From assembly GCA_973895155.1 (NCBI GenBank), contig OZ316895.1:62001-126000 (forward strand): a DNA stretch of 64,000 bases, written 5' to 3'. This DNA comes from Marsupella aquatica. Its lineage: Eukaryota; Marchantiophyta. Within the stretch, counting starts at the first letter, position 1. Every line of letters begins with the position of its first letter. Under the pieces are notes generated by a model. That model was given only the letters and a program-made list of their open reading frames with translations. It made no database searches and was not told where the DNA came from. A program made the position numbers and the translations under genes. Positions 12,163-22,557 of this stretch are shown piece after piece.

Positions 12163-12521
12163 CCTTGAGGGCTTGTCGATCCCCCGACGTCTCCTCAACG
12201 CCCATAGGCTGAACCGCTCACGCTTGTGGTGTGCCGGCCACTCCGCCGGTCTGAGTCAGCGCGTGTCAGTGGCCGCTTCCTTAAGTTCGTTATACGGACC
12301 CGAGGGAGGGGCCCCTCCACGCTCGTAACCCGGATGTGCAAATAGCGACCAGCCGCCAGTCCGAACCTGAATTCCCCCTTATTGCCTAATGATATCCTAC
12401 CCATAATGATTACCTAAATACTGTCGTTATGCTAATAATAGTGGCCTAAGACACTCCTAACGCGCGTGCCGAGCGTAGTTAGACCGAATCACTCATTAAC
12501 CGCCGTACCGGCGGCGTCACA

Positions 12522-13261
12522 CACTCCTTAAAAGTGGCAAAAACATCAGACTTATTGTGTAGAAAGTATATCCACACATACCTTGAGTAATCGTCTATGA
12601 ACGTGACATAGTGTAACCGTCCAGAATGTGAGGGAGTAGGGGCTGGACCCCACACATCACTATGTATATACTCAAGTACCTCCTTGCTGGTGTGAGTTCC
12701 AACTCCGAAGGGTTTCCTGTGCTGCTTCCCTAGCACACAGTGCTCACAAAATTCCAACTTACAAGATTTCAAATTAGAAAGTAATCCTTTCTTCTGAAGA
12801 ATAACCAAACCTTTTTCACTCATGTGGCCCAAACGGAAGTGCCACAGCCGGGCCGTCTCCTCATGAGATAAGGTTACATTGGCTTCATCACAGACTACAC
12901 TGCCCTCCAAAACGTATAGATTGCTATGTCTCTTTCCCTTCAATACAACTTTAGTACCAGTTGAAACCTGAAGGACACCATTAGCAGAGCTCCACTGATG
13001 GCCATTTGCTTGTAAAACTCCAAGTGAAATGAGATTTTTCATCATGCTGGGAATATGTCTCACATTCCTCAACGTTCTCACAACACCATCAAACATCTGA
13101 AATCTTACAGATCCAAGTCCAACAACTTGACATGGGATTCCATTTCCCATCAACACTGACCCGTTGGAAACCGTGTAAGAACTGAAACAATCTCTTCTAG
13201 AGCAAATGTGAAAAGTATATGCACTATCTAGAATCCAGTCATCTTTACCTGGATTTGACAC
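12522..13261 (-). pseudogene. pol: Copia protease, pre-integrase and integrase start (truncated)
   Basis: The minus-strand frame begins near 13261 with the protease motif WILDSAYTFHIC (D-S-A variant of the copia active site). It continues through the GAG-pre-integrase zinc domain (LWHFRLGHMSEKGL, then CEHCVLGKQHRKPF) and the first part of the integrase core (IHSDVWGP, then FIDDYSRYVWIYFL). At 12522 copia sequence stops and the frame runs into the inserted gypsy LTR, ending 15 codons later at 12479, so the last residues are foreign. An in-frame TGA (about 13284) separates it from the zinc-knuckle segment upstream. Confidence 0.85.
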
Positions 13262-13369
13262 TACGTTGAGAGCATAACTTTGACATCACAATATGTCATC
13301 ATCATCGAGTAAATCTACCTCATGCGAGCTCGATGCCGCATTAGCAGAGGTAGTAGGGACCTTTACTCG

Positions 13370-13411
13370 ACAATCCCTTTTCATGTGGCCAGGCTTGCCA
13401 CAATTCCAACA
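13370..13411 (-). pseudogene. Copia gag zinc knuckle
   Basis: CWNCGKPGHMKRDC, a perfect C-x2-C-x4-H-x4-C nucleocapsid knuckle. It lies in the +1-shifted frame between gag and protease, after a 1-nt frameshift near 13500, with an R/S/G-rich stretch just before it. Confidence 0.8.
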
Positions 13412-13478
13412 TGCAAGAGGCTTCCTCTCTTGCGATTTCCCTCTGGATTTAGATCTCCCCCGTGATGTAGATCTAAAC

Positions 13479-14348
13479 CTATTCTGCCCATTCGTGCGCT
13501 ACGCTGCTCTTCCCCTGTTCACATTGAGCGCAGTGCCAGAAGAAGATGTTGTCTGTGAGACCTAGCTTCTTCTGAGCATCATCAGACAATAATGAGCTCA
13601 CCACCTCATTATACGAAATGGACTTCAGATCTCTGTACAAGAGCACCTGTTTCAAGCCCTGATAAGACGGCGGTAAGGAGCTTAGCAGAAGCAAGGCCTT
13701 ATCCTCATCTTCAACTCCTTTTCCCAGGTTTGACAGATCCACCGCTAGACTGTCAAATTCATCCAGGTGATCCTGCATCTTGCTCCCTTCCTTGAGCCTA
13801 AGGCTCATCAAAAGAGACTTCTTGTACAGCCGGTCTGACGCATCTTCTCGGTAGTACTTCTCTCTTAGAGCCTTGAACAGTGATGTACAATCCGCATAAT
13901 CATCCAGCTGCTTGATGATGTGCGGCTTGAGATATAGCATCATTGCATTGACAGCAATCACCTGCTCTTGTCTCCACTGTCTCAAAGAAATCTCCTCCTC
14001 TCCATCATACTGCTCTCGCGAAGAGAGCAGATGAGCTAAGCCCATGGCCCGTAGAACACCCTTCACTTGCTTCTCCCACAACAAGTAGTCAGTACGATCA
14101 TCGTACTTCTCCACCTCAAACTTTACTCCTCCGAATCTAGCCATCTCCCTCTTCTTCCCTACTACCGACAGCTCTGGTAGTAACACAGCTTCCTCCACTG
14201 CACGTCGTACCGGTGATCGTACCGATGTCACTAGTTCTTCCTCAAACGGTAGCAGCTCCTCCTCAGACTCTCCGTCTGACCGTCGCGATCCTGAAGCTCC
14301 ACCGACGCCAATTCTTCCAGTATCCTCTGAGTCACTCATATGAAACAA
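13479..14348 (-). pseudogene. gag: Copia gag (capsid, UBN2-like)
   Basis: A 289-residue frame from the ATG at 14348. After an acidic, Ser-rich N-terminus it shows the typical copia Gag order: YDDRTDYLLWEKQVKGVLRA (near residue 80), a helical segment with KALREKYYRED, then SLRLKEGSKMQDHLDEFDSL and LLLSSLPPSYQGLKQVLL. It is the virus-like-particle capsid protein. The end (from about VAHEWAE) is a frameshift product; the proper frame continues into the R/S-rich stretch and the zinc knuckle at 13411-13370. Confidence 0.85.
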
Positions 14349-15431
14349 TCACGAAAAAACGTCTTTTTTCAAAACTTCTCATAAAACTCAAAACTCAACA
14401 CCGCCGCGTAGCCCACGAAGCTAGGAGTCCAATACTGAAAGCCAAAATCAAAATCAAAATTCGACGGAAAAGTTATTCAAATTTCAGTCGGGGTGGGTAA
14501 AACCTTGGGAAACTCCCCCGTTTTGATCATCTCGGAGAATAACCGAAATACCCAGTACAACCCGTCGTCGGAATCGTGATGTGATCGGTGCGCCGCGTTG
14601 CTAACTCCAGTGGGCAACATCCTCGCCAAAAAAGAACCAAAAAAGTTACCGTTCGGCGGACGGAATCTTTGTCGGACGGCCGAAAAACAGCTCTCTATTT
14701 TTCGGGAATATTCCCACACAGTACAGCAGGTCTCATAGGGGGCAGTTCCCCCTGTCCAAGCGATTAAAACGGAGGGCGGCAGATCCCGGCACATGGGACA
14801 AACTAATGAGAGGGAAAATGTTGCCGAATTGCACCGGCGCAGTCTACTGCTCCAGCAGAATAAAAAAAATCCGTTGCGTCGCACTCACTCCGCGTCAAGT
14901 GCCAATCCCGGACTCAAAATGACCGCTTTGCCGCGATCAAACCGTTGAGCCGTAGCACTTCGCGTTTCTTCCACCGAGTCGGACGTCACGAAGAGAAACC
15001 CGGTTCAGATGAGAACAAGCTCCATAGCTTGTGAAAAAACCTGAACGCCTTCGTCACTCGTCACATCGCACTCGGTAACAACTCGGCAACAAATCAACTA
15101 CCAAAACGATCAGCTTGCTTCAACCTTCAACTTGAGCTACAACATGCGACGCCTCCCGCACCGCACAGCTCACACTGTTGAAAACACAAACTCTGGTCTC
15201 TCCCCCAAAAAACCGTCGAACACGAATAAAACCTGAACGACGCAAACTTTGATTCCTCCGCACCACGGATACCGATCAGCGAGTTCTAACCACCGTTAGA
15301 AATCCCTCTCACTAACCTATCCGCACAGCCACAGACATTCAAGTTTCATGCGACGAAACTCTGAATGTACCATCGACAATGAACGCTGGAAAAAACCTGT
15401 CACGAAAAAAACCTCGTCACCTCCCAGGCAT
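14349..15431 (-). other. Copia 5' leader, no gene seen
   Basis: About 1.1 kb between primer site and gag of the copia element. No reading frame with recognisable content. It is expected to be the untranslated leader and packaging region. Confidence 0.6.
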
Positions 15432-15443
15432 GCTCTGATACCA
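15432..15443 (-). other. Copia primer binding site (initiator Met tRNA)
   Basis: TGGTATCAGAGC on the minus strand, the standard plant copia primer site complementary to the 3' end of initiator Met tRNA. It starts two bases after the LTR end. Confidence 0.92.
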
Positions 15444-15445
15444 CT

Positions 15446-15943
15446 TGTTGAGCATAGACGACATTCGTAACGGCAAGCCCATAAACCATCCAACGCACAA
15501 TAGTCGACACAGAGAGATACGTGGTTCACCTCCACATGAGGCTACGTCCACGGGAACACACAAGAGCTTTACTGCACTCTAGGCCAACCGGCCATACCAA
15601 GCATCCACAGCACAAGCTCTCCCTATCTCTCAACTAGCTCCGTAACAATGAGCCTTTGTTCCACCAGGGTCTGGCATCAGCCCTGGCTATATGCACAACA
15701 GCACTACCGCTAACCTGAGTTAGCCTAACTGTGGTTAGCACAAGAGTCACAAGACTAGAGCAATATCTAACACAAATGAGGGCCTTAGCGGTAATTAATG
15801 TACTAAAAACCTGTTTTTAGGAAATGGGTCCATTTTCTCGATCCCTACTATTGCAGACTAACAAACAAGGGCCCCCTTTCATTTCATTGTACGTGGCAGC
15901 TTGTGATTAGTGAAACGTCGTTGGAATGTGTGTGACATCAACA
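15446..15943 (-). mobile_element. Copia 5' LTR
   Basis: 498 bp bounded by TGTTGA...TCAACA (a perfect 6-bp terminal inverted repeat, reading either strand). The inner end is fixed by the adjacent primer site. The outer end at 15943 is inferred from the matching terminus. The next five bases, TTGCT (15944-15948), would be one half of the target duplication. Confidence 0.75.
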
Positions 15944-16625
15944 TTGCTTCCCCTTGTTTTGGGGGACAAAGCTGAGGAGAGGAGAGGAACCGAGAGGCTG
16001 GTAGAGAACAGAGCCGGAGGACTTATTCTTTTGTGGGAGAGAGAGAGAGTAATGAGGACCAAACAATCGCCACGAGGCCAGTTCCTTAGGAGATATACCC
16101 CGACGCAGCTGTGTGCCCGGCCAACAATTTGATGCTCCTTGCTTCTCTCGGTTGATTGGCACTCTCCGGTAAGCTGTTCCGAGAAATTGAGCTTTTGTTT
16201 TGCGCGTAGATAGCTGGTTAGGTGCTCATGTGATCTTTCGGATTTAGGTGGCATTTGTCGAGCTGCTTGGCATAAATTGATCGACCATGGAGAGGAGTGT
16301 GGGACATAGTTGTGCTGCTGTGTGGAGTCTCGTCGAGCTCACAATGTCTGTTGCTTTTCTTGTGGACCTGTGAATGGATTTTTTCGTGAATTTAGGTTTG
16401 GCAGGAAGGTAGGTGTCGATCGGTGGTGGGTAGTAAGCTCGGTCAAGCTGATTCTCTCTGTTGTTGTTGTTGTGTTGTTGACGGGTGGATGAATTTGGTG
16501 TGAATTTAGGGCTGCGACAAAGGTGGAGGTGCCGTAATTGATTTCAGTTGTGCCTGTGCTGCGTAGGAGGGAAGGAGATGAGGGCCATTTAGAGCTCGGC
16601 TTGGAGAGCGGGTTTTTCTTTGCAG
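15944..16625 (+). other. Probable 5' region and first intron of the NDUFV1-like gene
   Basis: 682 bp between the copia LTR and the first recognisable NDUFV1-like exon. It ends in a good splice acceptor (TTTTTCTTTGCAG, ending 16625), so part of it is intron. An ATG in fair context occurs at 16287 but I could not show that it starts the gene. (GA)n at 16041-16050 and several T-rich tracts are present. Confidence 0.4.
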
Positions 16626-16689
16626 AGGTATGAAGTTTCTTCCTCATCCTCAAGTCTAGTTGCACAGAGAAATCTGAGTGCTCCAGCTG

Positions 16690-16694
16690 CCTCC
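16690..16694 (+). repeat. Target-site duplication of solo LTR, left
   Basis: CCTCC, repeated exactly at 20674-20678 directly after the LTR end TGACA. A 5-bp duplication is normal for Ty3/gypsy integration. Confidence 0.85.
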
Positions 16695-17052
16695 TCTGAC
16701 GCCGCCGGTACGGCGGTTAATGAGTGATTCGGTCTAACTGCGCTCGGTATGCGCGTTAGGAGTGTCTTAGGCCGCTATTATTAGCATAACGACAGTATTT
16801 AGGTAATCATTATGGGTAGGATATCATTAGGCAATAAGAGGGAATTCAGGTTCGGACTGGCGGCTGGTCGCTATTCGCACACCCGGGTTATGAGCGTGGA
16901 GGGGCCCCTCCTCGGGTCCGTATAACGAACTTAAGGAAGCGGCCACTGACACGCGCTGACTCAGACCGGCGGAGTGGCCGGCACACCACAAGCGTGAGCG
17001 GTTCAGCCTATGGGCGTCGAGGAGACGTCGGGGGATCGACAAGCCCTCAAGG

Positions 17053-17060
17053 TATAAAAG
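17053..17060 (+). promoter_or_regulatory. TATA box of LTR copy 3
   Basis: TATAAAAG, 108 nt upstream of the ORF ATG at 17161. The predicted start of transcription, roughly 30 nt further, would place about 390 bp of U3 upstream and the whole ORF within R-U5. Confidence 0.65.
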
Positions 17061-17160
17061 GGGAGCCAACCCTTTGTAGTGCACCAGTCCATCAGTCCAC
17101 GCGCCAGCTTCGACCCTAGCTCTCTCGTTCGCTCTAAGTCGCCACTACTATCTCCTCTGA

Positions 17161-19775
17161 ATGTCGCACACGATCCTCTCCAGCTCGGCCATTCGATTCT
17201 GGACGCAGTTCCTATCTACCGGAAGGCACTTGGCCAACTCATTGAAACACGCCAACCCGCACCGATACAAAATCGAACGCGAGTACGAGAGAGCCATCCG
17301 CCTAGCAGGACGACACCACTACATCCTTAACTTTGACTACCCGTCTCAGAGCGAGCTTTACCGACCAGCAGAGGTATCCGGGTACTTCTTCAACGGAGAC
17401 AAATATATCAGGTTCTAGGAAGCATTGCTTCGGCTTCCGGACGAGGTCTTCAATATCCCGGGTACGATCGACTTGCAGCGACATCACTTCGACCACATCC
17501 CTGCTCAGGTTCGGGCTATCATCAACAGCGAGTCCAGCACTACCCGTTCGACAAGGTCGTCTGCACTCGCTTCGGAGAACTTCTACCAGCACCTACAGAG
17601 CTTCATAGGAACTCGGCCAGCAACCAACATGACCAACTCAGTTGTACCCGTACCCGTACCCGTACAACCTCAGGCTCAGCTTCAGCTTCAGCCTCAGCAG
17701 CAGCCTAGCCAAACCCCACCACCGATCGCCCAGCCAGCACAAGTACGCTCCGTCATCAACGCTGTGGATCTTAGCGATGACGACGAGGCTACCCTACCCT
17801 TGACCAGGCGGCCCAGAGGAACAAGCGCTCAGGGGGCCGATACTATATCGTCCCCACCCCCTGCTCTGACCCCAGGAGCGGCCCCGGCAGACAACATGGT
17901 GGCCGACCCGGGCCCGTTACTAACGGCAGTAGCACTACCCAGGCCCAATCGGGAGGATGGGGAGGTGTCACCTTCCCCAAGCCAGTCACAGGGGAAGAAG
18001 AGGAAGGAATCCGCCACTGCATCCGGGTTACCATTGGCCACGGTAGCCGTGGCCAAGGTGACGATGCACCGCATGGGGGAAAATGTTCACAAAAACATCC
18101 TCCATCCCAAGCATGCGGTGTACCTGAAGACTCAGGGATTCGAGCACCTCGCCTCCCTCCCCTGGAACACTTGCAGGTACTACGGGGAGGACATGACGGA
18201 GTTCGTCAGGAATTATGACGATGCGCGTCAACATACTCGGCTACGGGGAAGGAGTATGTCCCTCACGGAAGAACGGCTCAGGATGATCTTCGGGTTACCC
18301 GAAGGTGACCATCGAGTCGAATCACGGGCTCCCGGGGGCAAGGGAGCCAAGTACCAATCTTCAAGTTTTCCCTCAGAGGGAGCAGTGGACAACGGGTTCG
18401 TGATGAAAACCTGCCTCATCCCCGAGATAGCTGAGCGACTGGAGTTCGAGAGGTACGCCCTCCACCTGATGGAACCCCGGGGGGAGATCTCCGCCGCCCA
18501 GGTTATCCAGGTCGAGAACTATCGACCTAGAAGGTGGGCGTCGTACTTTGCTAAGAAATTCCATGAAGAGATGGAGCGGCGAAGGAAGACGCTGTACATT
18601 GGCGGGAAGGCGTATTTCGCTAGCCACATCGAGATCATTCTTGAGTGGTACGCCCGGTTTGATCGACGAACCCTTCCCCGTGTCAACGTTACAAAGCTGG
18701 TCCCAGCTAGGTGGGTTTTCCCGGCCTTGGAGAGACGGCCCCAGCCCGAGGCCCGAAGTCCAGCGGACACGCCAGCTTCACCCACCCCTGTAGTCGTAAC
18801 CGAGGAGGTACCGGATGGGTCGGGTGTCGCAACCGTTGATGCAACCCAACAGGCCGGGCTAAGTACAGAAGTCGGTACGGCGGAGGTCTTACCCGAGCCC
18901 GGTTCTCCCAAAGACCCACCGGTGGCTATTCCGGAGAACCGGACATTGCTACAGGAGGACGCTCCAGCCCCTTCCAACGTTACGTCCCCAGGGCTGGATG
19001 TCACTGCCCCGGCCCCCGCACGTGTGGACGTCTGCCCGTGCCCAACTCCGGACAGGCACAACCTGGACCACCCGGAACTCTTCGTACCGGGTACATTTCT
19101 GAACGGGCTTTTGGGAGATTTCTCTCATCAAATTGCCCGGGATACCGGGGAGTTCATGGCCCGGAAGGTAGCTTGTTTCTTCAATCAGGAGTTGGTTGCC
19201 GCAGTAAAGGAGGTCGGGCCCAGTCAGAGGCCCTTCAGAGGATAGAGCGATACCGGGTGGAGTCCGTGTACCTAAAGAACAAAGTTGTGGCTCAAGAGGC
19301 TGAGCTTCGGCAACTACAACCCAAGGTTGCAGCCGCCGATGAGTTGTTAGCAAAGGCGCACGCTCTTACCGCCCTAGCCGAACAGGCCAAAGCTGGGAAC
19401 GAAGCCGAGATTACACGACTCCGGAACCAGATTGACAGTTTGAAGAATCAAACTGTCACCTGGCAGAAAAACCTGGAGGAGGCCGAGGAACGGGCCCAGC
19501 GGGACACGGCGGAGATAGCCACGTTGCAGGCCGAGGTGGCGCGGCTCCAAACCGAGGCCGAGAAGCAGGACCAGCTGGCGGGTAAACTGACAAGTGACGC
19601 CCAGCAGTTGGAGGAGGCTTGTCAGGAGGCAGCAAAGGAGACGGACGCGACGAGGCGAGAGAACGAATCTCTGCTGGACCAGGTCCAGCTCCTCAAGGCG
19701 GACAATGATAGGCTTCGGAGGCAGCGGGATGGCCGCTCCCATTCAGGTGGCTCTGGCAAGCGTGCCAGGCATTAG
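17161..19775 (+). pseudogene. LTR-borne ORF, copy 3 (one nonsense, one frameshift)
   Basis: ATG at 17161. Codon 86 is TAG (17416-17418) where other copies have TGG (Trp in GFWEALL). The same frame resumes at once and runs to about 19209, where one C is missing compared with copy 4 (AAGGAGGTC versus AAGGCAGGTC). Beyond it the C-terminal coiled coil is readable in the shifted frame to TAG at 19773-19775. All domains of the 871-residue protein at 54574-57189 are present. Confidence 0.87.
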
Positions 19776-20673
19776 CGGCGGAGTAGGAATAGATTAGGAT
19801 TAGGCCTAGCTTAGTCAGGCTCTTGGGACAGGCACCTGCCTTAGGTACAGCATCGCTGCCGTGCTGTCCAGCCTGCATAGATTAGGATCTTCTAATAAGA
19901 CACAGCCGTTTCCGGCCTGACTGTCAGCTTAGTTAGGACCGTAGTCAGTGAATCTTTGGTGAGAGGACACCCCGTCCCTCGGCCCTTAGTATTTAGTGCA
20001 CCCCTCGGTAGAGACGAGGGGGGGGTTTTTAGTTGCAAAGTTGGGCGTCCGCGGTATGTGCGGGGAGTCCCGACCTTTGGGAATGAAAGAGTACCAAGGG
20101 GAGGGGGTAGGACTAAGCTCGTCGGGCGAGTGCGGAGCCGGGCTCCTTTGTAGTGTGCACCCTCGGCCTTGAACCTATTCATTCCGGGGCTGTCGGGTCA
20201 ACTAAGTGTACGCATATGTTCCCTTTGTAGTAAAATCATTTCCCATCATTTTCCTTCGTGTAAATCGAGATTGTATGCATGTGCGTGTGTATGTGTGTGG
20301 GTTTCTCGTATATGGGTGGCAGCGCCAGGCCGAACGTACTACCCGAGACGTGCACAGGGTGTAGCCTGCGGGTAAGTGGTTGCGAGCACGGGTTGAGGAC
20401 CTGTATCATCGAATCCGGATCGAAGGCGGACAGCACGAAGGCTTAGAAGCCCTTAAGCCGGGGTCGATCCTGCTATCGACTAAGGTATGTTCTGGCGGCG
20501 GAACACAAACCATACCTAGGAGGTGTCCGTATTTAGCAGTATGCGCACTTAGCGCTAGTTTACGAGAATAAGGTGCATTACGTGCTTCCCTTCCTGCCCG
20601 AACCCTCAGATTTACGAGGGATGTGCCCGTCTAAGCTGAAGTCTGAGTTAAGGCCGCAGCCGATGACATGACA

Positions 20674-20678
20674 CCTCC
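20674..20678 (+). repeat. Target-site duplication of solo LTR, right
   Basis: CCTCC, identical to 16690-16694. Confidence 0.85.
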
Positions 20679-21253
20679 CCACCACCACCAGGACCTCCAC
20701 CTCCTCCACCACCGCCTCCCGTAGAGAAGACTCATTATGGAGGGCTTTCCGACGCGGATCGGATCTTCACCAACGTATATGGAATTCATGAGCCTTTTCT
20801 CAAGGGGGCGCAGAAGCGGGGCGACTGGTACCAAACGAAGGAGCTGGTCCAGAAAGGCACAGATTGGATTGTGAATGAGATGAAGAAGTCCAGTCTCAGG
20901 GGGCGAGGAGGCGCAGGTTTCCGTCCGGGTTGAAGTGGTCATTCATGCCTAAGGTTTCTGATGGACATCCATCTTATCTAGTCGTCAACGCGGATGAGAG
21001 CGAGCTAGGCACTTGCAAGGATCGCGAGATTATGAGGCATGATCCGCACAAGCTGATGGAGGGCGCCTGATCGCCGGCGTGGGAATGCGAGCAAGGGCGG
21101 TGTCGTAAGGAAATTAGATTATGTCGAGAAAAGCTTGGTTTTGTGTGAAAATATAAAAGTAGAGGTTTTTATGGTAAAAAGTAGATTTTGGGTTTTACCA
21201 AGTAAAATTATAAGTCTTGGTAATTTTCAAGATCTACCATAGTAAATAGTAAC

Positions 21254-21400
21254 TTCTAGAATTTACCATAATAAAAAGGTAAATTCCAGTAACTTCTAGA
21301 ATTTACCATAGTAAGTAGTAATTTCTAGTATTTACCATAGTAAAAAGGTAAATTCCGGTACCTTCTAGAATTTACCATGGTAAAAAAGTGAGTTCTAGAA
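21254..21400 (+). promoter_or_regulatory. Four TTCTAGAA heat-shock-element-like boxes
   Basis: TTCTAGAA occurs at 21254-21261, 21294-21301, 21363-21370 and 21393-21400, each within a repeat of the form TTCTAGAATTTACC...GGTAAATTCC. TTCnnGAA is the core of plant heat-shock elements. The block ends about 100 bp upstream of the TATA box. That it acts as an enhancer is inference. Confidence 0.4.
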
Positions 21401-21497
21401 TTTACCGTGGTAAAAAAATAAAATCTAGTAAGTTCTAGTAAATTCTAGTATCTTCTAGGATACTCTTGTAAAGGGACCAGCATGGCCTGGCTCCAAC

Positions 21498-21505
21498 TAT
21501 AAATA
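21498..21505 (+). promoter_or_regulatory. TATA box of second gypsy LTR
   Basis: TATAAATA in the context CAACTATAAATAAGAGG, downstream of the TTCTAGAA block and about 1.06 kb upstream of gag. Confidence 0.55.
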
Positions 21506-22557
21506 AGAGGGAGGCTTGCCCTCCCAGGGGAAGTCCATTTTTCAGCATTTCAAGCGTATGAGTGTGAGAAGAGAGAGTGCATAGAGCGCATAGAGTGCAT
21601 AGAGTGCATAGTGTGCATTTGCATTGGAGGAATGCTTGAACATTGGTTCTAGGACTAAACAAAATGGCTATGCCGTCGGTTTCTATGGTGGAAGGATTCT
21701 AAGTTTCTTAATTCTTGGTCATGGAAGGCATTGCCACCATTTGAGTACCTTGAATATGGAGCTTTGAATCTGGCAAGGTCGGCTATGCCGCCAATACCAT
21801 AGATATAACGTCTACAAACCTGTGATCAAGTAGGAACGGCTCTGCCGCTGAACCTCTCTTAGTTAGTAAGCACATAGGAAGTATGAATGTCAATATTGAT
21901 TTGAATGAGAGTCCGCAGATTCTGAATTTGCGTTCTACGGTGAGTATTAAGTTGATTGTAAAGAGGAAGGTAGATATTAGACAAGTTCTTACATAGAAGT
22001 TTGGGGAAGAAGGATATACTGCAATTATCGCGTCGTCGGATCCATTGATACTATATAGATGCACAGATGGGGATGTGAGTGTGTTCATAATAGTGTAATA
22101 GAAGAGAGATCATAGTCAAGGGTTGATAGAAGCACGTAAAAAAGATTATCACTTGGAGGAGAGATTTGTGGAGTGTGGGCCTAGCCCCGACTACTCTGGT
22201 GTTATTGCCAATATCTGGAGTAGATCACACATATCTCTTGGTACCAAAAGTGCTTAGGAGTCTTTGCGGAAAAGGGTACGCCCTTCCCACCTAGCTTATC
22301 TGGAGAAAACCGCAAGAGGCACAGGAGAACCCAAGGAACTTGAGAAATGGCCAGGAGGGGACAAGGCTCTCAAGGGAATTGGTTCTAAGCATGAGGTCTC
22401 TTACAAGTGATAAGTAGCATAATTAGCACATGCAGCCAGGCACCCGGCGTGTTCTTGAGAACTTACTATTCCCAGGACATAAGTGACGACCATACTGGGG
22501 AAATCTCAAGGCTTGTGCTAATTAGAAGAGAGAATAGTTAGAGAGAATTAGGGCAAG

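Larger units (their letters stand above)
8512..12521 (-). mobile_element. Giant gypsy LTR, copy 2 (5' LTR), inserted in copia
   Basis: A complete 4010-bp LTR, minus strand, from TGTGACGCC (12521) to TGACA (8512). It is the 5' LTR of the gypsy element because gag follows it at 8388. Its upstream end interrupts the integrase of the copia element that occupies 12522-15943. Five bases of copia next to the LTR are CACTC; the matching duplication would lie beyond the left edge of the window. It contains a TATA box and the LTR-borne ORF with two nonsense codons. Confidence 0.92.
12522..15943 (-). mobile_element. Copia-type retrotransposon, 5' half (interrupted by gypsy)
   Basis: Read on the minus strand: a 5' LTR (15943-15446), a Met-tRNA primer site (15443-15432), about 1.1 kb of leader, gag (14348-13479), one zinc knuckle, protease and the start of integrase. 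The element is cut at 12522 by the giant gypsy LTR. The rest of integrase, the reverse transcriptase and the 3' LTR are not in the window and would be expected left of position 1. It lies just upstream of the NDUFV1-like sequence. Confidence 0.88.
16695..20673 (+). mobile_element. Giant gypsy LTR, copy 3 (solo LTR) inside NDUFV1-like gene
   Basis: A 3979-bp solo LTR, plus strand, from TCTGACGCC (canonical TGTGACGCC with one change) to ATGACA. It is flanked by the duplication CCTCC, and neither gag nor pol is attached, so it arose by LTR-LTR recombination after insertion. It interrupts the NDUFV1-like coding sequence between the presequence and the proline run. It contains a TATA box at 17053 and the LTR-borne ORF with one nonsense codon and one frameshift. 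Confidence 0.93.
16626..21100 (+). pseudogene. NDUFV1: NDUFV1-like (complex I 51-kDa subunit) 5' part, split by a solo LTR
   Basis: Two segments, 16626-16694 and 20679-21100, join in frame once the solo LTR (16695-20673) and one copy of its CCTCC target duplication are ignored. The first ends ...AQRNLSAPAAS, a plausible end of a mitochondrial presequence. The second starts with a proline run, then [33 protein letters not shown] and the FMN/NADH-binding motif RGRGGAGF. Two 1-nt deletions break it: near 20929 (after GAGF) and near 21070 (after MEGA). Between them [10 protein letters not shown] has Leu where the family has Pro. Homology stops exactly at 21100, where a gypsy LTR begins. The protein is the NADH-oxidising flavoprotein of mitochondrial complex I. 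No later exons are seen, so this copy cannot encode it. Confidence 0.88.
21101..22231 (+). mobile_element. Probable 5' LTR of second gypsy-type element
   Basis: Begins TGTCGTAAGG exactly where NDUFV1 homology ends and runs to about ...GATCACACA (22231). It contains an AT-rich repeated block (21140-21460), a TATA box (21498-21505), then a transcribed-looking region with GAGTGCATA repeats (21571-21620). No second copy of this LTR is in the window, so the ends are inferred from TG...CA, the NDUFV1 break and a primer-site-like TTGGTACCAAAAGTGC at 22238-22253. Confidence 0.5.

Noticed and set aside
14880-15430. A separate gene between copia gag and its LTR
   Set aside because: No open frame of useful length; position fits the copia leader.
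20270-20310. GT-rich stretch as a microsatellite of interest
   Set aside because: It is a fixed part of the giant LTR, present in all copies that reach it, and short.
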